The position numbers and the translations under genes are program-made. Of a stretch of 64,000 nt of DNA, positions 1-11,123 are shown piece by piece. Below the pieces are notes generated by a model. It searched no databases. It was not told the DNA's origin and saw only the letters and a list, made by a program, of their open reading frames with translations. Each line of letters begins with the position of its first letter. The first letter of the stretch is position 1. Source of the DNA: Mycobacterium noviomagense (GTDB lineage Bacteria; Actinomycetota; Actinomycetes; Mycobacteriales; Mycobacteriaceae); assembly GCF_010731635.1 (NCBI RefSeq), contig NZ_AP022583.1:3224001-3288000 (forward strand). The letters run 5' to 3'.

Positions 1-1
1 G

Positions 2-2762
<2,761 letters not shown>

Positions 2763-2792
2763 CCGGGTGACCCGGCGGATAGTTCCGCGAAA

Positions 2793-2840
2793 AGACGCAA
2801 AAGCCCCCATTTCCTGCGGAAATTGGGGCCTTTTGCGTCT
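2793..2840. terminator. Long inverted repeat after serB2, likely terminator
   Basis: Two arms of about 21 bases, beginning AGACGCAAAAG and ending CTTTTGCGTCT, pair almost perfectly around a 5-base loop. The repeat lies between serB2 and the ABC ATPase gene and is followed by GCTCG. Its outer sequence recurs after gatA (40927-40986), so this is a copy of a dispersed element that serves as a terminator here. Confidence 0.7.
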
Positions 2841-2869
2841 GCTCGCCGGGGGTACGGCACGATGGTCGG

Positions 2870-3712
2870 GTGCCCGAAACCGGAAGCGACGCAGTCGACC
2901 CTGATCTGCTCATCGACTTCAGACGCGTTTCGCTACGCCGGGGTGGACGTGTTCTGGTGGGCCCGGTGGACTGGGCAGTCGAGCTCGACGAACGCTGGGT
3001 GATCGTCGGACCCAACGGTGCGGGCAAGACGTCGCTGCTGCGGATCGCCGCCGCAGCCGAGCACCCGTCGTCGGGTGTCGCCTACGTGCTCGGCGAACGG
3101 CTGGGGCGGGTCGACATGACCGAGCTGCGTTCTCGTGTGGGGTTGAGCTCGTCGGTGTTGGCGCAACGGATTCCCGGCGACGAAGCGGTGCGCGACCTCG
3201 TCGTCTCGGCGGGCTATGCGGTATTGGGCCGATGGCGCGAACGCTACGACGACGTCGACTACAACCGTGCCATCGACATGCTCGAGAGTCTGGGCGCCGA
3301 ACACCTGGCCGACCGCACTTACGACACGCTCTCGGAAGGTGAGCGCAAGCGCGTGCTGATCGCCCGAGCGTTGATGACCGACCCCGAGCTGCTCCTGCTC
3401 GATGAGCCGGCGGCGGGACTGGACTTGGGCGGGCGGGAAGAGCTGATGGCGCGGCTGACCGACCTGGCCGCCGACCCCGACGCCCCGGCGCTCGTCCTGG
3501 TCACCCACCACGTCGAGGAGATCCCCCTCGGCTTCAGCCACTGCATGCTGCTCTCCGAAGGGCAGGTGGTCGCAGCGGGCTTGCTGCCCTACGTGCTTAC
3601 CGCCGAGAATCTTTCGGCGGCGTTCGGCCAGTCGATCGCCGTGGACGTCATCGACGGCCGCTACTTCGCCCGGCGGACCCGCGCCCGCGCAGCCCACCGG
3701 AGACACTTATGA
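2870..3712 (+). CDS. ABC transporter ATP-binding protein (Rv3041c-like)
   Basis: Stand-alone ATPase of an ABC system, 280 residues. Walker A GPNGAGKT (47-54), signature LSEGE (154-158), Walker B LLLLDEP (174-180) and the H-loop histidine (213) are all present, so it should be catalytically active. No permease gene is adjacent, and the substrate cannot be read from the sequence; the fold resembles iron- or molybdate-type importer ATPases (ModF/YlmA-like). The start is GTG, shortly after the inverted repeat. Its stop overlaps the next start (ATGA), so it is translationally coupled to the NUDIX gene, as in the M. tuberculosis order Rv3041c-Rv3040c. Confidence 0.9.
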   Translation: MPETGSDAVDPDLLIDFRRVSLRRGGRVLVGPVDWAVELDERWVIVGPNGAGKTSLLRIAAAAEHPSSGVAYVLGERLGRVDMTELRSRVGLSSSVLAQRIPGDEAVRDLVVSAGYAVLGRWRERYDDVDYNRAIDMLESLGAEHLADRTYDTLSEGERKRVLIARALMTDPELLLLDEPAAGLDLGGREELMARLTDLAADPDAPALVLVTHHVEEIPLGFSHCMLLSEGQVVAAGLLPYVLTAENLSAAFGQSIAVDVIDGRYFARRTRARAAHRRHL

Positions 3713-4524
3713 CCGCACCGACGGACGAGCAGTTCGTTCCGTTGACACCGCGGCCCGCCGCGACCGTCATGCTGGTCCGTGACACCCCAGACGGCATCGC
3801 CGTCTTCCTCATGCGGCGGCACTCGGCGATGGAGTTCGCGGCCGGGGTCATGGTGTTTCCCGGCGGCGGCGTGGACGACCGCGACCGCAACGCCGACATC
3901 GCCTGGACCGGGCCGGCACCGAGCTGGTGGGCGCAGCGGTTCGGCATCGAGACCGACCTGGCCGAGGCGCTGGTATGCGCGGCCGCGCGGGAGACCTTCG
4001 AAGAATCCGGGGTGCTGTTCGCCGGGCCGGTCGACGACAAGCACGGCATCGTCAGCGACGCCTCGGTGTACGGCGAATCGCGCCGCGCGCTGGCCGACGG
4101 GACGCTGTCGTTCGCCGACTTCCTGCGACGGGAAAACCTGGTGCTGCGCGCCGATTTGCTGCGTCCGTGGGCGAACTGGGTCACCCCGGAAGCCGAACGC
4201 ACCCGCCGCTACGACACCTACTTCTTCGTCGCAGCGCTACCCGAGGGGCAGCTCGCCGACGGGGAAAACACCGAATCCGACCGCGCCGGCTGGACCACGC
4301 CCGAGGCCGCCATCGTGGACTTCGCTGCCGGACGCACCTTCCTGCTACCGCCGACCTGGACCCAACTGGATTCGCTGGCCGGTCACACCGTCGCCGAGGT
4401 GCTGGCGGTCGAGCGCCGGATCGTCCCCGTACAGCCAGACCTGGCGCGCAAGGGCGACAACTGGGAAATCGAGTTCTTCGACTCCGATCGCTACAACCAG
4501 GCGCGTGGCCGGCGGTGGCCGTGA
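3709..4524 (+). CDS. NUDIX hydrolase family protein (Rv3040c-like)
   Basis: 271-residue NUDIX-fold protein, expected to cleave a nucleoside diphosphate linked to another moiety; the substrate is unknown. The NUDIX box is partly recognisable: MVFPGGGVD (48-56) and, after an unusually long insert, RETFEESGV (94-102), which matches the REUxEExGU core. The long spacing between the two parts resembles NUDT19/NUDT7-type CoA-directed enzymes rather than MutT. Four-base overlaps with both neighbours place it in one operon with the ABC ATPase and EchA17. A CoA-ester role would fit the enoyl-CoA hydratase next to it, but that is inference. Confidence 0.88.
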   Translation: MTAPTDEQFVPLTPRPAATVMLVRDTPDGIAVFLMRRHSAMEFAAGVMVFPGGGVDDRDRNADIAWTGPAPSWWAQRFGIETDLAEALVCAAARETFEESGVLFAGPVDDKHGIVSDASVYGESRRALADGTLSFADFLRRENLVLRADLLRPWANWVTPEAERTRRYDTYFFVAALPEGQLADGENTESDRAGWTTPEAAIVDFAAGRTFLLPPTWTQLDSLAGHTVAEVLAVERRIVPVQPDLARKGDNWEIEFFDSDRYNQARGRRWP

Positions 4525-5261
4525 GCGAGTTCGTCAGCGTCTACCTGGGGGCTGACCATCCCGGTGTGGCCACTCTGGTGTTGTCGCGGCCGCCCACCAA
4601 CGCGATGACCCGCCAGGTGTATCGGGAGATCATTGCGGCGGCTGCCGAGTTGGGCCGGCGCGACGATGTGGCGGCGGTGATCCTGTTCGGCGGCCACGAG
4701 ATCTTCTCCGCAGGCGACGACATGCCCGCGCTGCGGGCGCTGAGCCCTCAGGAGGCCGAGACCTGGGCGCGGGTGCGCCACGAGGCTATCGAGGCCGTCG
4801 GCGCCATACCCAAGCCCACTGTCGCTGCGATCACCGGCTACGCGCTGGGCGCCGGCCTGACCCTCGCCTTCGCCGCCGATTGGCGGGTGAGCGGGGACAA
4901 CGCGAAGTTCGGGGCGACCGAGATCCTGGCCGGCCTGATTCCCGATGGCGCGGCGATGGCGCGGCTGACCCGCACGCTTGGGCCCAGCCGTGCCAAAGAA
5001 CTGGTGTACAGCGGGCGTTTCTTCGGCGCCGAAGAGGCGTTGATGCTCGGCGTGATCGACGAGATGGTGGCACCCGACGACGTCTACGACGCGGCCGCGG
5101 CGTGGGCAGGCCGGTTCGTCGAAGGCCCGGCACACGCGCTGGCGGCTGCCAAAGCCGGCGTCGACGACGTCTTCGAGCTGAGTCGCTCCGAACGGCTCGC
5201 CGCTGAGCGGCGCCGCTACCTGGAGGTGTTCGCCCGCACCTGCCACCAAGACGACGGTTAG
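4521..5261 (+). CDS. echA17: Enoyl-CoA hydratase/isomerase family protein EchA17
   Basis: Crotonase-fold protein of 246 residues. The oxyanion loop FSAGDD (62-67), the GYALGAG segment (106-112) and the FGATEIL segment are recognisable. The second catalytic glutamate position (E134, in FGATEI) is kept, but the first, normally in GGGCELA, is replaced by threonine in GAGLTLA (around 114). Classical two-glutamate hydration is therefore doubtful; isomerase, hydrolase or altered hydratase activity is possible. GTG at 4521 overlaps the upstream stop codon (GTGA). Order and size match Rv3039c of M. tuberculosis. Confidence 0.9.
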   Translation: MSEFVSVYLGADHPGVATLVLSRPPTNAMTRQVYREIIAAAAELGRRDDVAAVILFGGHEIFSAGDDMPALRALSPQEAETWARVRHEAIEAVGAIPKPTVAAITGYALGAGLTLAFAADWRVSGDNAKFGATEILAGLIPDGAAMARLTRTLGPSRAKELVYSGRFFGAEEALMLGVIDEMVAPDDVYDAAAAWAGRFVEGPAHALAAAKAGVDDVFELSRSERLAAERRRYLEVFARTCHQDDG

Positions 5262-5264
5262 GCT
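5259..5264 (+). promoter_or_regulatory. TAGGCT -10 hexamer, leaderless start
   Basis: TAGGCT fits the mycobacterial TANNNT -10 consensus and ends eight bases before the ATG of the following methyltransferase gene. There is no Shine-Dalgarno sequence between them, so the transcript should begin at or just before the start codon. The same geometry is seen before the hexapeptide acyltransferase, gatC and others. Confidence 0.6.
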
Positions 5265-5272
5265 GGCGTCTC

Positions 5273-6256
5273 ATGACGAGGAGTTCCAAAGTCGCCGGCG
5301 AACCGTCGCCCCAGCCGCACGCCACGGCCGAACAAGTAGAGGCGGCCCGCCACGACAGCAAGCTGGCCCAGGTGCTCTACCACGACTGGGAGGCCGAGAA
5401 CTACGACGAGAAGTGGTCGATTTCTTACGACCAGCGCTGCGTGGACTACGCGCGGCACTGCTTCGATGCCGTCGTGCCAGAAGAGGAGATCCGCGTCCTG
5501 CCCTACGACCGGGCGCTTGAGTTAGGCTGCGGCACAGGGTTTTTCCTGCTCAACCTGATCCAGTCGGGGGTTGCCCGGCGCGGTTCGGTCACCGACCTGT
5601 CGCCGGGCATGGTCAAGGTCGCCACCCGTAACGGGCGGTCCCTGGGTTTGGAGATCGACGGCCGCGTCGCCGACGCCGAGGGCATTCCCTACGACGACAA
5701 CACATTCGACTTGGTGGTGGGACACGCTGTGCTGCACCACATCCCAGAAGTCGAGCTGTCGTTGCGAGAGGCTCTCCGGGTGCTGCGGCCAGGAGGGCGG
5801 TTCGTATTCGCCGGCGAGCCGACCACCGTCGGCGACCGCTACGCTCGCACGTTATCCACGCTGACCTGGCGCATCACCACCAACGTCACCAGGTTGCCCG
5901 GCCTGGGCGGCTGGCGGCGCCCGCAAGCCGAACTCGACGAATCCTCACGCGCCGCCGCGCTGGAAGCTCTCGTCGACCTACACACCTTCACACCGGGCGA
6001 ACTCGAGCGGATGGCCGTCGACGCCGGCGCCGTACAAGTTCAGACCGCCACCGAGGAGTTCAGCGCAGCGATGCTGGGCTGGCCGCTGCGCACCATCGAG
6101 GCGGCGGTGCCGCCCGGCCGGCTGGGCTGGGGTTGGGCCAAGTTCGCGTTCACCGGCTGGAAAACGCTGAGCTGGGTGGACGCCAACCTCTGGCGCCGGC
6201 TGGTGCCCAAGGGCTGGTTCTACAACGTCATGGTCACCGGGGTAAAGCCGTCCTGA
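5273..6256 (+). CDS. Class I SAM-dependent methyltransferase (Rv3038c-like)
   Basis: 327 residues. The SAM-binding motif I is ELGCGTG (83-89), followed by a DLSPGMV strand and the post-I acidic segment, and by HAVLHHIPEVELSL, typical of methyltransferase-11/25 domains. The substrate is unknown. The C-terminal third (about 240-327) is outside the methyltransferase core and is rich in tryptophan and basic residues, perhaps for membrane or substrate contact. It begins at an ATG preceded by a leaderless-type -10 and is followed with a 4-base overlap or less by another methyltransferase-fold gene, as in Rv3038c-Rv3037c. Confidence 0.88.
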   Translation: MTRSSKVAGEPSPQPHATAEQVEAARHDSKLAQVLYHDWEAENYDEKWSISYDQRCVDYARHCFDAVVPEEEIRVLPYDRALELGCGTGFFLLNLIQSGVARRGSVTDLSPGMVKVATRNGRSLGLEIDGRVADAEGIPYDDNTFDLVVGHAVLHHIPEVELSLREALRVLRPGGRFVFAGEPTTVGDRYARTLSTLTWRITTNVTRLPGLGGWRRPQAELDESSRAAALEALVDLHTFTPGELERMAVDAGAVQVQTATEEFSAAMLGWPLRTIEAAVPPGRLGWGWAKFAFTGWKTLSWVDANLWRRLVPKGWFYNVMVTGVKPS

Positions 6257-7419
6257 AGTTCGGGCTCGACGACGTCGCCTACCTGCGATCGGAATCGGGC
6301 GCCGCGGCGCTGCAAGCGGTCGCCGGGTACGCGTTCGCCGAGGCCACCCGCGTCGCAGATATCGCCGCGGTGCGGGCCCGGTTCGGCGAGCGCGCGCTGG
6401 TGCTGGTGGAGACGACCCTGCTGCGCCGCCGGTCGACAGCCAAGCTGGCCGGGTTGTGCGACGTGTCGACCTGGCTGTTCACCGACGAGGCGCTGCAGCA
6501 GGCCACCGCGGGCCCGGTGGCGAAACACCGGGCTAGCCGGCTGGCCGGTCGCGTGGTGCACGACGTGACGTGCTCGATCGGGACGGAACTTGCTGCGCTG
6601 CGCGCCGTGGCGCCGCGGGCGGTGGGCAGCGACATCGACCCGGTACGGCTGGCGATGGCGCAGCACAACCTCGGGAACGCGGTCGACCTGTGCCGCGCCG
6701 ACGCGCTACATCCGGTGACCCGCGACACCGCAGTGGTCGTCGACCCGAGCCGGCGCGACAGCGGTCGGCGGCGGTTTGACCCACGCAACTACCGGCCCCC
6801 ACTCGATCAGCTGCTCGACGTCTACCGTGATCGGGATTTAGTCGTAAAGTGTTCTCCCGGAATCGATTTCGACCGCTTACAGTTCGACGGCGAGGTCGAG
6901 GTGACGTCGTATGACGGCAGCGTGCGAGAAGCCTGTCTGTGGTCGGCAGGGCTGGCCGAGTCGGGGGTGCGCCGCCGGGCCAGCATCCTTGACCGCTGCG
7001 AGCAGATCACTGATGCCGAGCCGGACGACTGCCCGGTGCGGCCCGCCGGGCGGTGGATCATCGACCCCGACGGCGCTGTGGTGCGCGCGGGCCTGGTCCG
7101 CCACTACGGCGCCCGGCACGGGCTGTGGCAACTCGACTCACAGATCGCCTATCTCTCCGGCGACCAGCTGCCTTTCGGGCACCGTGGCTTCGAGGTTCTC
7201 GAGCAGCTGCCGTTCAGCAAGAAGCGGCTGCGGCATGCGCTGGCCGCACGGGATTGCGGCCCGTTGGAGATCCTGGTGCGCGGTGTCGATCTGGACCCTG
7301 ACGCGCTGCGGCGTCGGCTGCGGTTAGGCGGCAGCCAACCGCTGTCAGTGGTGGTGACCCGCATCGGCTCGGGGTCTGCGGGTAGTGCGACGGCGTTCGT
7401 TTGTCGTGCCTCGCGATAG
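6253..7419 (+). CDS. Methyltransferase-fold protein with C-terminal THUMP-like domain (Rv3037c-like)
   Basis: Protein of about 388 residues. A Rossmann methyltransferase core includes the HDVTCSIGTEL motif-I region and an SDIDPVRLAMA segment, and VVDPSRRD stands where DPPY occurs in nucleic-acid methyltransferases. The C-terminal part (from about residue 300) matches the THUMP-like domain that follows this core in actinobacteria. An RNA substrate is plausible but unproven. The start is uncertain: no ATG or GTG fits. A CTG at 6253 touching the previous stop gives the expected length; a TTG at 6133 would overlap the previous gene by 120 bases. Confidence 0.8.
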   Translation: MKFGLDDVAYLRSESGAAALQAVAGYAFAEATRVADIAAVRARFGERALVLVETTLLRRRSTAKLAGLCDVSTWLFTDEALQQATAGPVAKHRASRLAGRVVHDVTCSIGTELAALRAVAPRAVGSDIDPVRLAMAQHNLGNAVDLCRADALHPVTRDTAVVVDPSRRDSGRRRFDPRNYRPPLDQLLDVYRDRDLVVKCSPGIDFDRLQFDGEVEVTSYDGSVREACLWSAGLAESGVRRRASILDRCEQITDAEPDDCPVRPAGRWIIDPDGAVVRAGLVRHYGARHGLWQLDSQIAYLSGDQLPFGHRGFEVLEQLPFSKKRLRHALAARDCGPLEILVRGVDLDPDALRRRLRLGGSQPLSVVVTRIGSGSAGSATAFVCRASR

Positions 7420-7452
7420 CGCCCAGGTAGGCTGGCGGCAGTTGCTTTTCTG

Positions 7453-7476
7453 ACGGCGCTCACGCCGTTTTGTCTT
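7453..7476 (+). terminator. Intrinsic terminator after the THUMP-like methyltransferase gene
   Basis: A six-base stem ACGGCG/CGCCGT with loop CTCA is followed directly by TTTTGTCTT. This is a textbook, if short, rho-independent terminator. It separates the preceding operon from the secreted-protein gene. Confidence 0.65.
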
Positions 7477-7495
7477 GGCGGGGATAATTCGACGC

Positions 7496-8182
7496 ATGCG
7501 TAATTGGATAGTGGCCGCGGTGCTTGCTGCTGCGATGCTGGTGACCTGGTGCGTCGGCCCAGCGGTGCGCGCGCAGTCGCCGTGCGCAAGCCTGGGCGGA
7601 ACCGTCGACGGCCAGATGTGCCAGGTGCAGGCGTCCAACCCCACCTACGCGGTCAATATGAGCTTTCCGGCCGACTATCCCGACGAGCAGGCGATGACCG
7701 ATTTCCTCACCCAGAACCGTGACGGGTTCGTGAGCGTGGCGCAGACGTCAGCGCCGCGCGACGTGCCGTACCAGATGGACGTCACCTCCGAGCAGTACCA
7801 GTCCGGCCAGCCGCCGCGTACCCGCAGCGTGGTGCTCAAGGTGTTCGAGGATCTCGGGGGCCCGCGTCCGTCGACCTTCTACAAGGGGTTCAACTACGAC
7901 CTGACCCGGCATCAGGCGGTGACGTTCGACACGCTGTTCGTGCCCGGGGCCAAACCGCTGGACAGCATCTATCCGATCGTGCAGCGTGAGTTGGGCCGCC
8001 AAAGCGGGCTCGGCGGGGCGGTACCACCAGGCGTGGGCCGAGACTCTTCCCACTACCAGAACTTCGCCATCACCGACGACGAGCTGATCTTCTACTTCGC
8101 ACCGGGTGAACTGCTGCCACCGGCCGCCGGCGCCAGCCAGGTGCGGGTGCCGCGCAACGCGGTCCCGCCGCTGACGGTATAA
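7496..8182 (+). CDS. Secreted protein of the MPT64/TB22.2 family (RsiV-like domain)
   Basis: 228 residues with a clear signal peptide: MRNWIVAAVLAAAMLVTW, then small residues up to AVRAQS, which gives a signal peptidase I site near residue 26. The mature part resembles secreted antigens TB22.2 (Rv3036c) and MPT64, which share an RsiV/DUF3298-like domain. Two cysteines at the start of the mature region (CASLGG and MCQV) probably form a disulfide. I chose ATG at 7496; an in-frame TTG 21 bases upstream would put extra residues before the signal peptide. The function is unknown; the family is exported by the Sec route. Confidence 0.88.
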   Translation: MRNWIVAAVLAAAMLVTWCVGPAVRAQSPCASLGGTVDGQMCQVQASNPTYAVNMSFPADYPDEQAMTDFLTQNRDGFVSVAQTSAPRDVPYQMDVTSEQYQSGQPPRTRSVVLKVFEDLGGPRPSTFYKGFNYDLTRHQAVTFDTLFVPGAKPLDSIYPIVQRELGRQSGLGGAVPPGVGRDSSHYQNFAITDDELIFYFAPGELLPPAAGASQVRVPRNAVPPLTV

Positions 8183-8204
8183 GCGCTGACGATATGAGGC
8201 GGCG

Positions 8205-9536
8205 CTACTTCGGCGCGAAGCTGTAAACCTGGCCATCGCTGGTAGCTGTAACCACGCGGCGATCGTGGCCGATCGACACGCCCACGGGATAGCCGGTGGC
8301 TTTGGGCAGCGGATAGCTGTTGAGGGTATGGCCGTTGGCCGGATCGACGACCAGCAACGACAATCCCGGCGCGCCCGGGCCGGGAGTACCGGTGACCACC
8401 GTGTAGCCGACGCCTGCGCCGGCCAGGCTCGACGACGACAGCGGGCTGATGTCGTCGCGGCGCCACAGCGGTTGGGCGTGGTCACCGGCGTCCTTGAAAG
8501 CGGCCAGTCGGGTGTCGGGGCCGCCGCCGGACACAATCAATCCGCCCGGCGACACCGCGGGCGGTGTCTGGGCCAAAAAGTGCAGCGGCACAGACCATTT
8601 CGGTTTGCCGTCGGCGGTGTTGAGCGCCCACAGCCGCTCGTCGCGGCCATTGACGTAAACCGTCGACCCGTCAGCGGAGAGCACCGGGCTGGCCAGCACC
8701 CCGGCGGCGACTGCGTCGCTGGTCCATTCCCGGGTCAACAGCGGATTCTGCGCAGGGTGGTACTTCAGCGCCACCAGCACCGCAGCCTTAGCGCCCGGCT
8801 GCCACAGGCCGATCACCACTGTCCCGCTAGACGGGGCGAAGGCCGGCGCCGCCGCGACCGGACAGCCTGACCGAGCCGGAGCGCAATCGGTCAGCCCTCG
8901 GATCGGATCGGTCGGGTCGACGCCGTCCACCAGATCGAGCGGGCTGCCGACCACAGTGCCGCGATGCGCGTCGAACACCACGACCTGGCCGAGGTGCGTG
9001 ACTACGAGCAGCCGACCTCCGTCGACAAGCCTTGGGGTAGAAGGCATCCCAATAACCGGGGCGCGCCAGCGAGTCCACTGCGTGGGCGGGAACGACAGCA
9101 TCGCCCCCGGCTGACCGACGTAGACGTTGTCGAAGCCGTCGAACAAGGGGCCGGCGAAGTCGCCGCCCTGAACCAATCGGACGCACCAGCGTTGCCGGCC
9201 GTTGTCGGTGTTCTCCCACTCCATTAGCGAACAGCCGCTTGGGGTTTGCGCGTTGAGCACCAGCCAACCGCGCGTGCTGAGCGCCGGACCCGCCGCCAAG
9301 CTGCCCTTGACCGAGCGAGTCCATTGCAGCGCCAGCGTCGTGGCGCCCGCGTTCGAGGTGTAGCTGCTGTTGGCCGCATCGCCGTACTGGGCCGGCCAAC
9401 CCTGGGCGGGCGCGGCGTCCACCCACGAGTCGGTGTTGCCGCACCCGGCGAGCGTGATCACCGCAAGTACCGCAACGGCCCGCGGTGCGCGGCGATTGCG
9501 CTCCCTACGGCGAAAGATGGCGTTATATGCCTCCAT
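8205..9536 (-). CDS. Lipoprotein with PQQ-like beta-propeller (Rv3035-like)
   Basis: 443 residues. The N-terminus has a basic stretch, a hydrophobic run and the lipobox LAGC, so it should be a lipid-anchored surface protein. The rest consists of repeated blades with segments such as GWLVLNAQ, VFDAHRGTVVGSP, LWALNTADGKPKW and LLVVDPANG, typical of PQQ-binding-like repeats. No catalytic residues of quinoprotein dehydrogenases are evident, so a binding or scaffold role is more likely. The ATG at 9536 was chosen because it places the lipobox about 30 residues in; a longer frame extends to 9614. It converges on the TB22.2-like gene, as Rv3035/Rv3036c do. Confidence 0.85.
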   Translation of the reverse strand: MEAYNAIFRRRERNRRAPRAVAVLAVITLAGCGNTDSWVDAAPAQGWPAQYGDAANSSYTSNAGATTLALQWTRSVKGSLAAGPALSTRGWLVLNAQTPSGCSLMEWENTDNGRQRWCVRLVQGGDFAGPLFDGFDNVYVGQPGAMLSFPPTQWTRWRAPVIGMPSTPRLVDGGRLLVVTHLGQVVVFDAHRGTVVGSPLDLVDGVDPTDPIRGLTDCAPARSGCPVAAAPAFAPSSGTVVIGLWQPGAKAAVLVALKYHPAQNPLLTREWTSDAVAAGVLASPVLSADGSTVYVNGRDERLWALNTADGKPKWSVPLHFLAQTPPAVSPGGLIVSGGGPDTRLAAFKDAGDHAQPLWRRDDISPLSSSSLAGAGVGYTVVTGTPGPGAPGLSLLVVDPANGHTLNSYPLPKATGYPVGVSIGHDRRVVTATSDGQVYSFAPK

Positions 9537-9642
9537 AACCCGCACGCTCGTCGTACGACGGCGGGGGAGTCGCCAGAACACGGTGCCGAGAGTAGCGGGT
9601 GCCGCTCTAGTCATGCCCTATTGCCCGGCTCCGCGGCGCGGA

Positions 9643-9726
9643 TCCCTCGTCGTCATCGGGCTAGGCTTGGTGGGCCGACTCCTCCTCGGGACGCTGTGCG
9701 TCCCTCGTCGTCATCGGGCTAGGCTT
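9643..9726 (+). repeat. Pair of 26-bp direct repeats upstream of the acyltransferase gene
   Basis: The same 26 bases occur at 9643-9668 and 9701-9726, 58 bases apart. Each copy ends in CTAGGCTT and thus carries a TAGGCT -10 hexamer. The downstream copy is correctly placed for a leaderless start at 9734; the upstream copy would give a longer leader. It looks like a local duplication of the promoter. Confidence 0.75.
9720..9725 (+). promoter_or_regulatory. TAGGCT -10 hexamer, leaderless start
   Basis: TAGGCT ends eight bases before the ATG of the hexapeptide acyltransferase gene. No ribosome binding site lies between, which fits a leaderless transcript. It is the downstream member of the duplicated promoter segment. 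Confidence 0.6.
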
Positions 9727-9733
9727 TTCGGCC

Positions 9734-10471
9734 ATGACCACCATGTGGGGAGCACCGCTGCATCGGCGCTGGCGGGGATCTATGCTGCGCGACCCACGAC
9801 AGGCCAAGTTCCTGACCATGGCATCGCTGAAGTGGGTATTGACCAACCGCGCGTGGACCCCGTGGTATCTCGTGCGTTACTGGCGGCTGCTGAAATTCAA
9901 GCTGGCCAACCCGCACATCATCACCCGCGGCATGGTGTTCCTCGGGAAAGACGTCGAGATTCACTGCACCCCGGAGCTGGCACAGCTGGAGATCGGCCGC
10001 TGGGTCCACATTGGCGACAAGAACACGATCCGCGCCCACGAGGGGTCACTTCGGTTCGGCGACAAGGTGGTGCTTGGCCGCGACAACGTCATCAACACCT
10101 ACCTCGATATCGAGATCGGCGATTCGGTGCTGATGGCCGACTGGTGCTACATCTGCGATTTCGACCATCGGATGGACAACATCATGATGCCGATCAAAGA
10201 CCAGGGCATCGTCAAGAGCCCGGTACGGATCGGGCCGGACACCTGGGTAGCCGCGAAGGTGACCGTGCTGCGCGGCACCACGATCGGCCGCGGGTGTGTG
10301 CTCGGATCGCACGCCGTGGTCAAGGGCAACATCCCGGATTACTCGATTGCGGTCGGCGCACCGGCCAAGGTGGTCAAGAATCGGCAGCTGGCGTGGGAGA
10401 CCTCGGCGGCGCAGCGTGCAGAACTGGCGACGGCGCTGGCCGACATCGAACGCAAAAAAGCTGCCCGCTAG
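9734..10471 (+). CDS. Acyltransferase with left-handed beta-helix hexapeptide repeats (Rv3034c-like)
   Basis: 245 residues. From about residue 75 on, imperfect [LIV]-G-x4 hexapeptides recur (IGRWVHIGDKN, IEIGDSVLMAD, VRIGPDTWVAAKVTVLRGTTIGRGCVLGSHAVV), ending in IAVGAPAKVVK, the usual end of acetyltransferases of the maltose/virginiamycin type. The catalytic histidine of this family is probably in CDFDHRMD. It likely acetylates or acylates a sugar or lipid at the cytoplasmic membrane; the acceptor is unknown. It is the last core gene before the carotenoid island and its stop overlaps that of tspO. Confidence 0.86.
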   Translation: MTTMWGAPLHRRWRGSMLRDPRQAKFLTMASLKWVLTNRAWTPWYLVRYWRLLKFKLANPHIITRGMVFLGKDVEIHCTPELAQLEIGRWVHIGDKNTIRAHEGSLRFGDKVVLGRDNVINTYLDIEIGDSVLMADWCYICDFDHRMDNIMMPIKDQGIVKSPVRIGPDTWVAAKVTVLRGTTIGRGCVLGSHAVVKGNIPDYSIAVGAPAKVVKNRQLAWETSAAQRAELATALADIERKKAAR

Positions 10472-10947
10472 CGGTTGAGCCGCCAGGTATGGGCGGACAT
10501 GACGGTGGCGAAAGCACACCACAGCGGATACGGCAACAGCACCAGCCCGGCCCGCGGCTCGGCCTCGGCGGTGCGCTTGGTCAAGTCGGCGCTGCTGAGA
10601 GCCAGCGCAGCGGCGCCCACCGCCGACAAGCCGAGTCGGCGGTAGCGGAAAAACAACCAACTCCATCCCGCGTTGAGCAGCAAATTGACGACCAGCGCAG
10701 AGATGTAGCGGCGTGCCTTGCGAGGTTGGCCGGCGGTGCGCAACCGGTCAATGACCACCGCCGAGGTTCCCGCGATGTCGGCATACAGCGAAGTCCAGGC
10801 GATCGGGAACACACCACTTGGGGGGACGTACGCAGGCTTGGTCAGCCGCGTGTACCAGGCAGATGTATGCGTGCGGCTGGCGATGCTGCCGGCCGCTGCG
10901 GCCGCAGCGACGCCCAGCGTTGTTGCTCCCAAGGTGCGCATCGTCAT
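10468..10947 (-). CDS. TspO/CrtK (MBR) family membrane protein
   Basis: 159-residue integral membrane protein with about five hydrophobic segments. The family signature is visible in KPAYVPPSGVFPIAWTSLYA and the later NAGWSWLFF segment with its tryptophans. TspO proteins bind porphyrins and tetrapyrroles; in Rhodobacter TspO (CrtK) modulates carotenoid and photosynthesis gene expression in response to oxygen and light. Its position here, divergent from the isopentenyl diphosphate isomerase gene and sharing the MarR-type dyad at 10990-11018, supports a link with pigment or photo-oxidative stress. The stop overlaps that of the convergent acyltransferase gene by four bases. Confidence 0.9.
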   Translation of the reverse strand: MTMRTLGATTLGVAAAAAAGSIASRTHTSAWYTRLTKPAYVPPSGVFPIAWTSLYADIAGTSAVVIDRLRTAGQPRKARRYISALVVNLLLNAGWSWLFFRYRRLGLSAVGAAALALSSADLTKRTAEAEPRAGLVLLPYPLWCAFATVMSAHTWRLNR

Positions 10948-10989
10948 GGTGCCTTTTGTTTGTGCGGCGTCTGCCCGAGGGGCTATTAT

Positions 10990-11018
10990 TTCAGCTACTT
11001 AAGTATTAATCAACTGAA
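10990..11018. promoter_or_regulatory. 29-bp dyad A, putative MarR operator (tspO / fni)
   Basis: Arms TTCAGCTACTTAA and TTAATCAACTGAA flank a 3-base centre GTA. It stands between the divergent tspO and fni genes. The arm length, spacing and TTCAnnnnnTTAA pattern match the dyads at 14198-14226 and 25686-25714, which also lie at promoters of the carotenoid island. This AT-rich element stands out in very GC-rich DNA. Confidence 0.7.
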
Positions 11019-11123
11019 TGACCTCCGGGGATGTGGAGATGTCGCACCCCGAAAGGCAGCGATTGTGATTAGCCGTCGCGTCGGTGGCAATACCACGTCA
11101 ACAGGCTTCACCGAAAGAGCACC

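Noticed and set aside
3927..4520. Upstream extension of the EchA17 frame
   Set aside because: The extension overlaps the whole NUDIX gene and is arginine-rich; the crotonase fold begins at the GTG at 4521.
7427..7432. TAGGCT as a leaderless promoter for the TB22.2-like gene
   Set aside because: It is over 60 bases from the start and upstream of a terminator hairpin, so the geometry does not fit.
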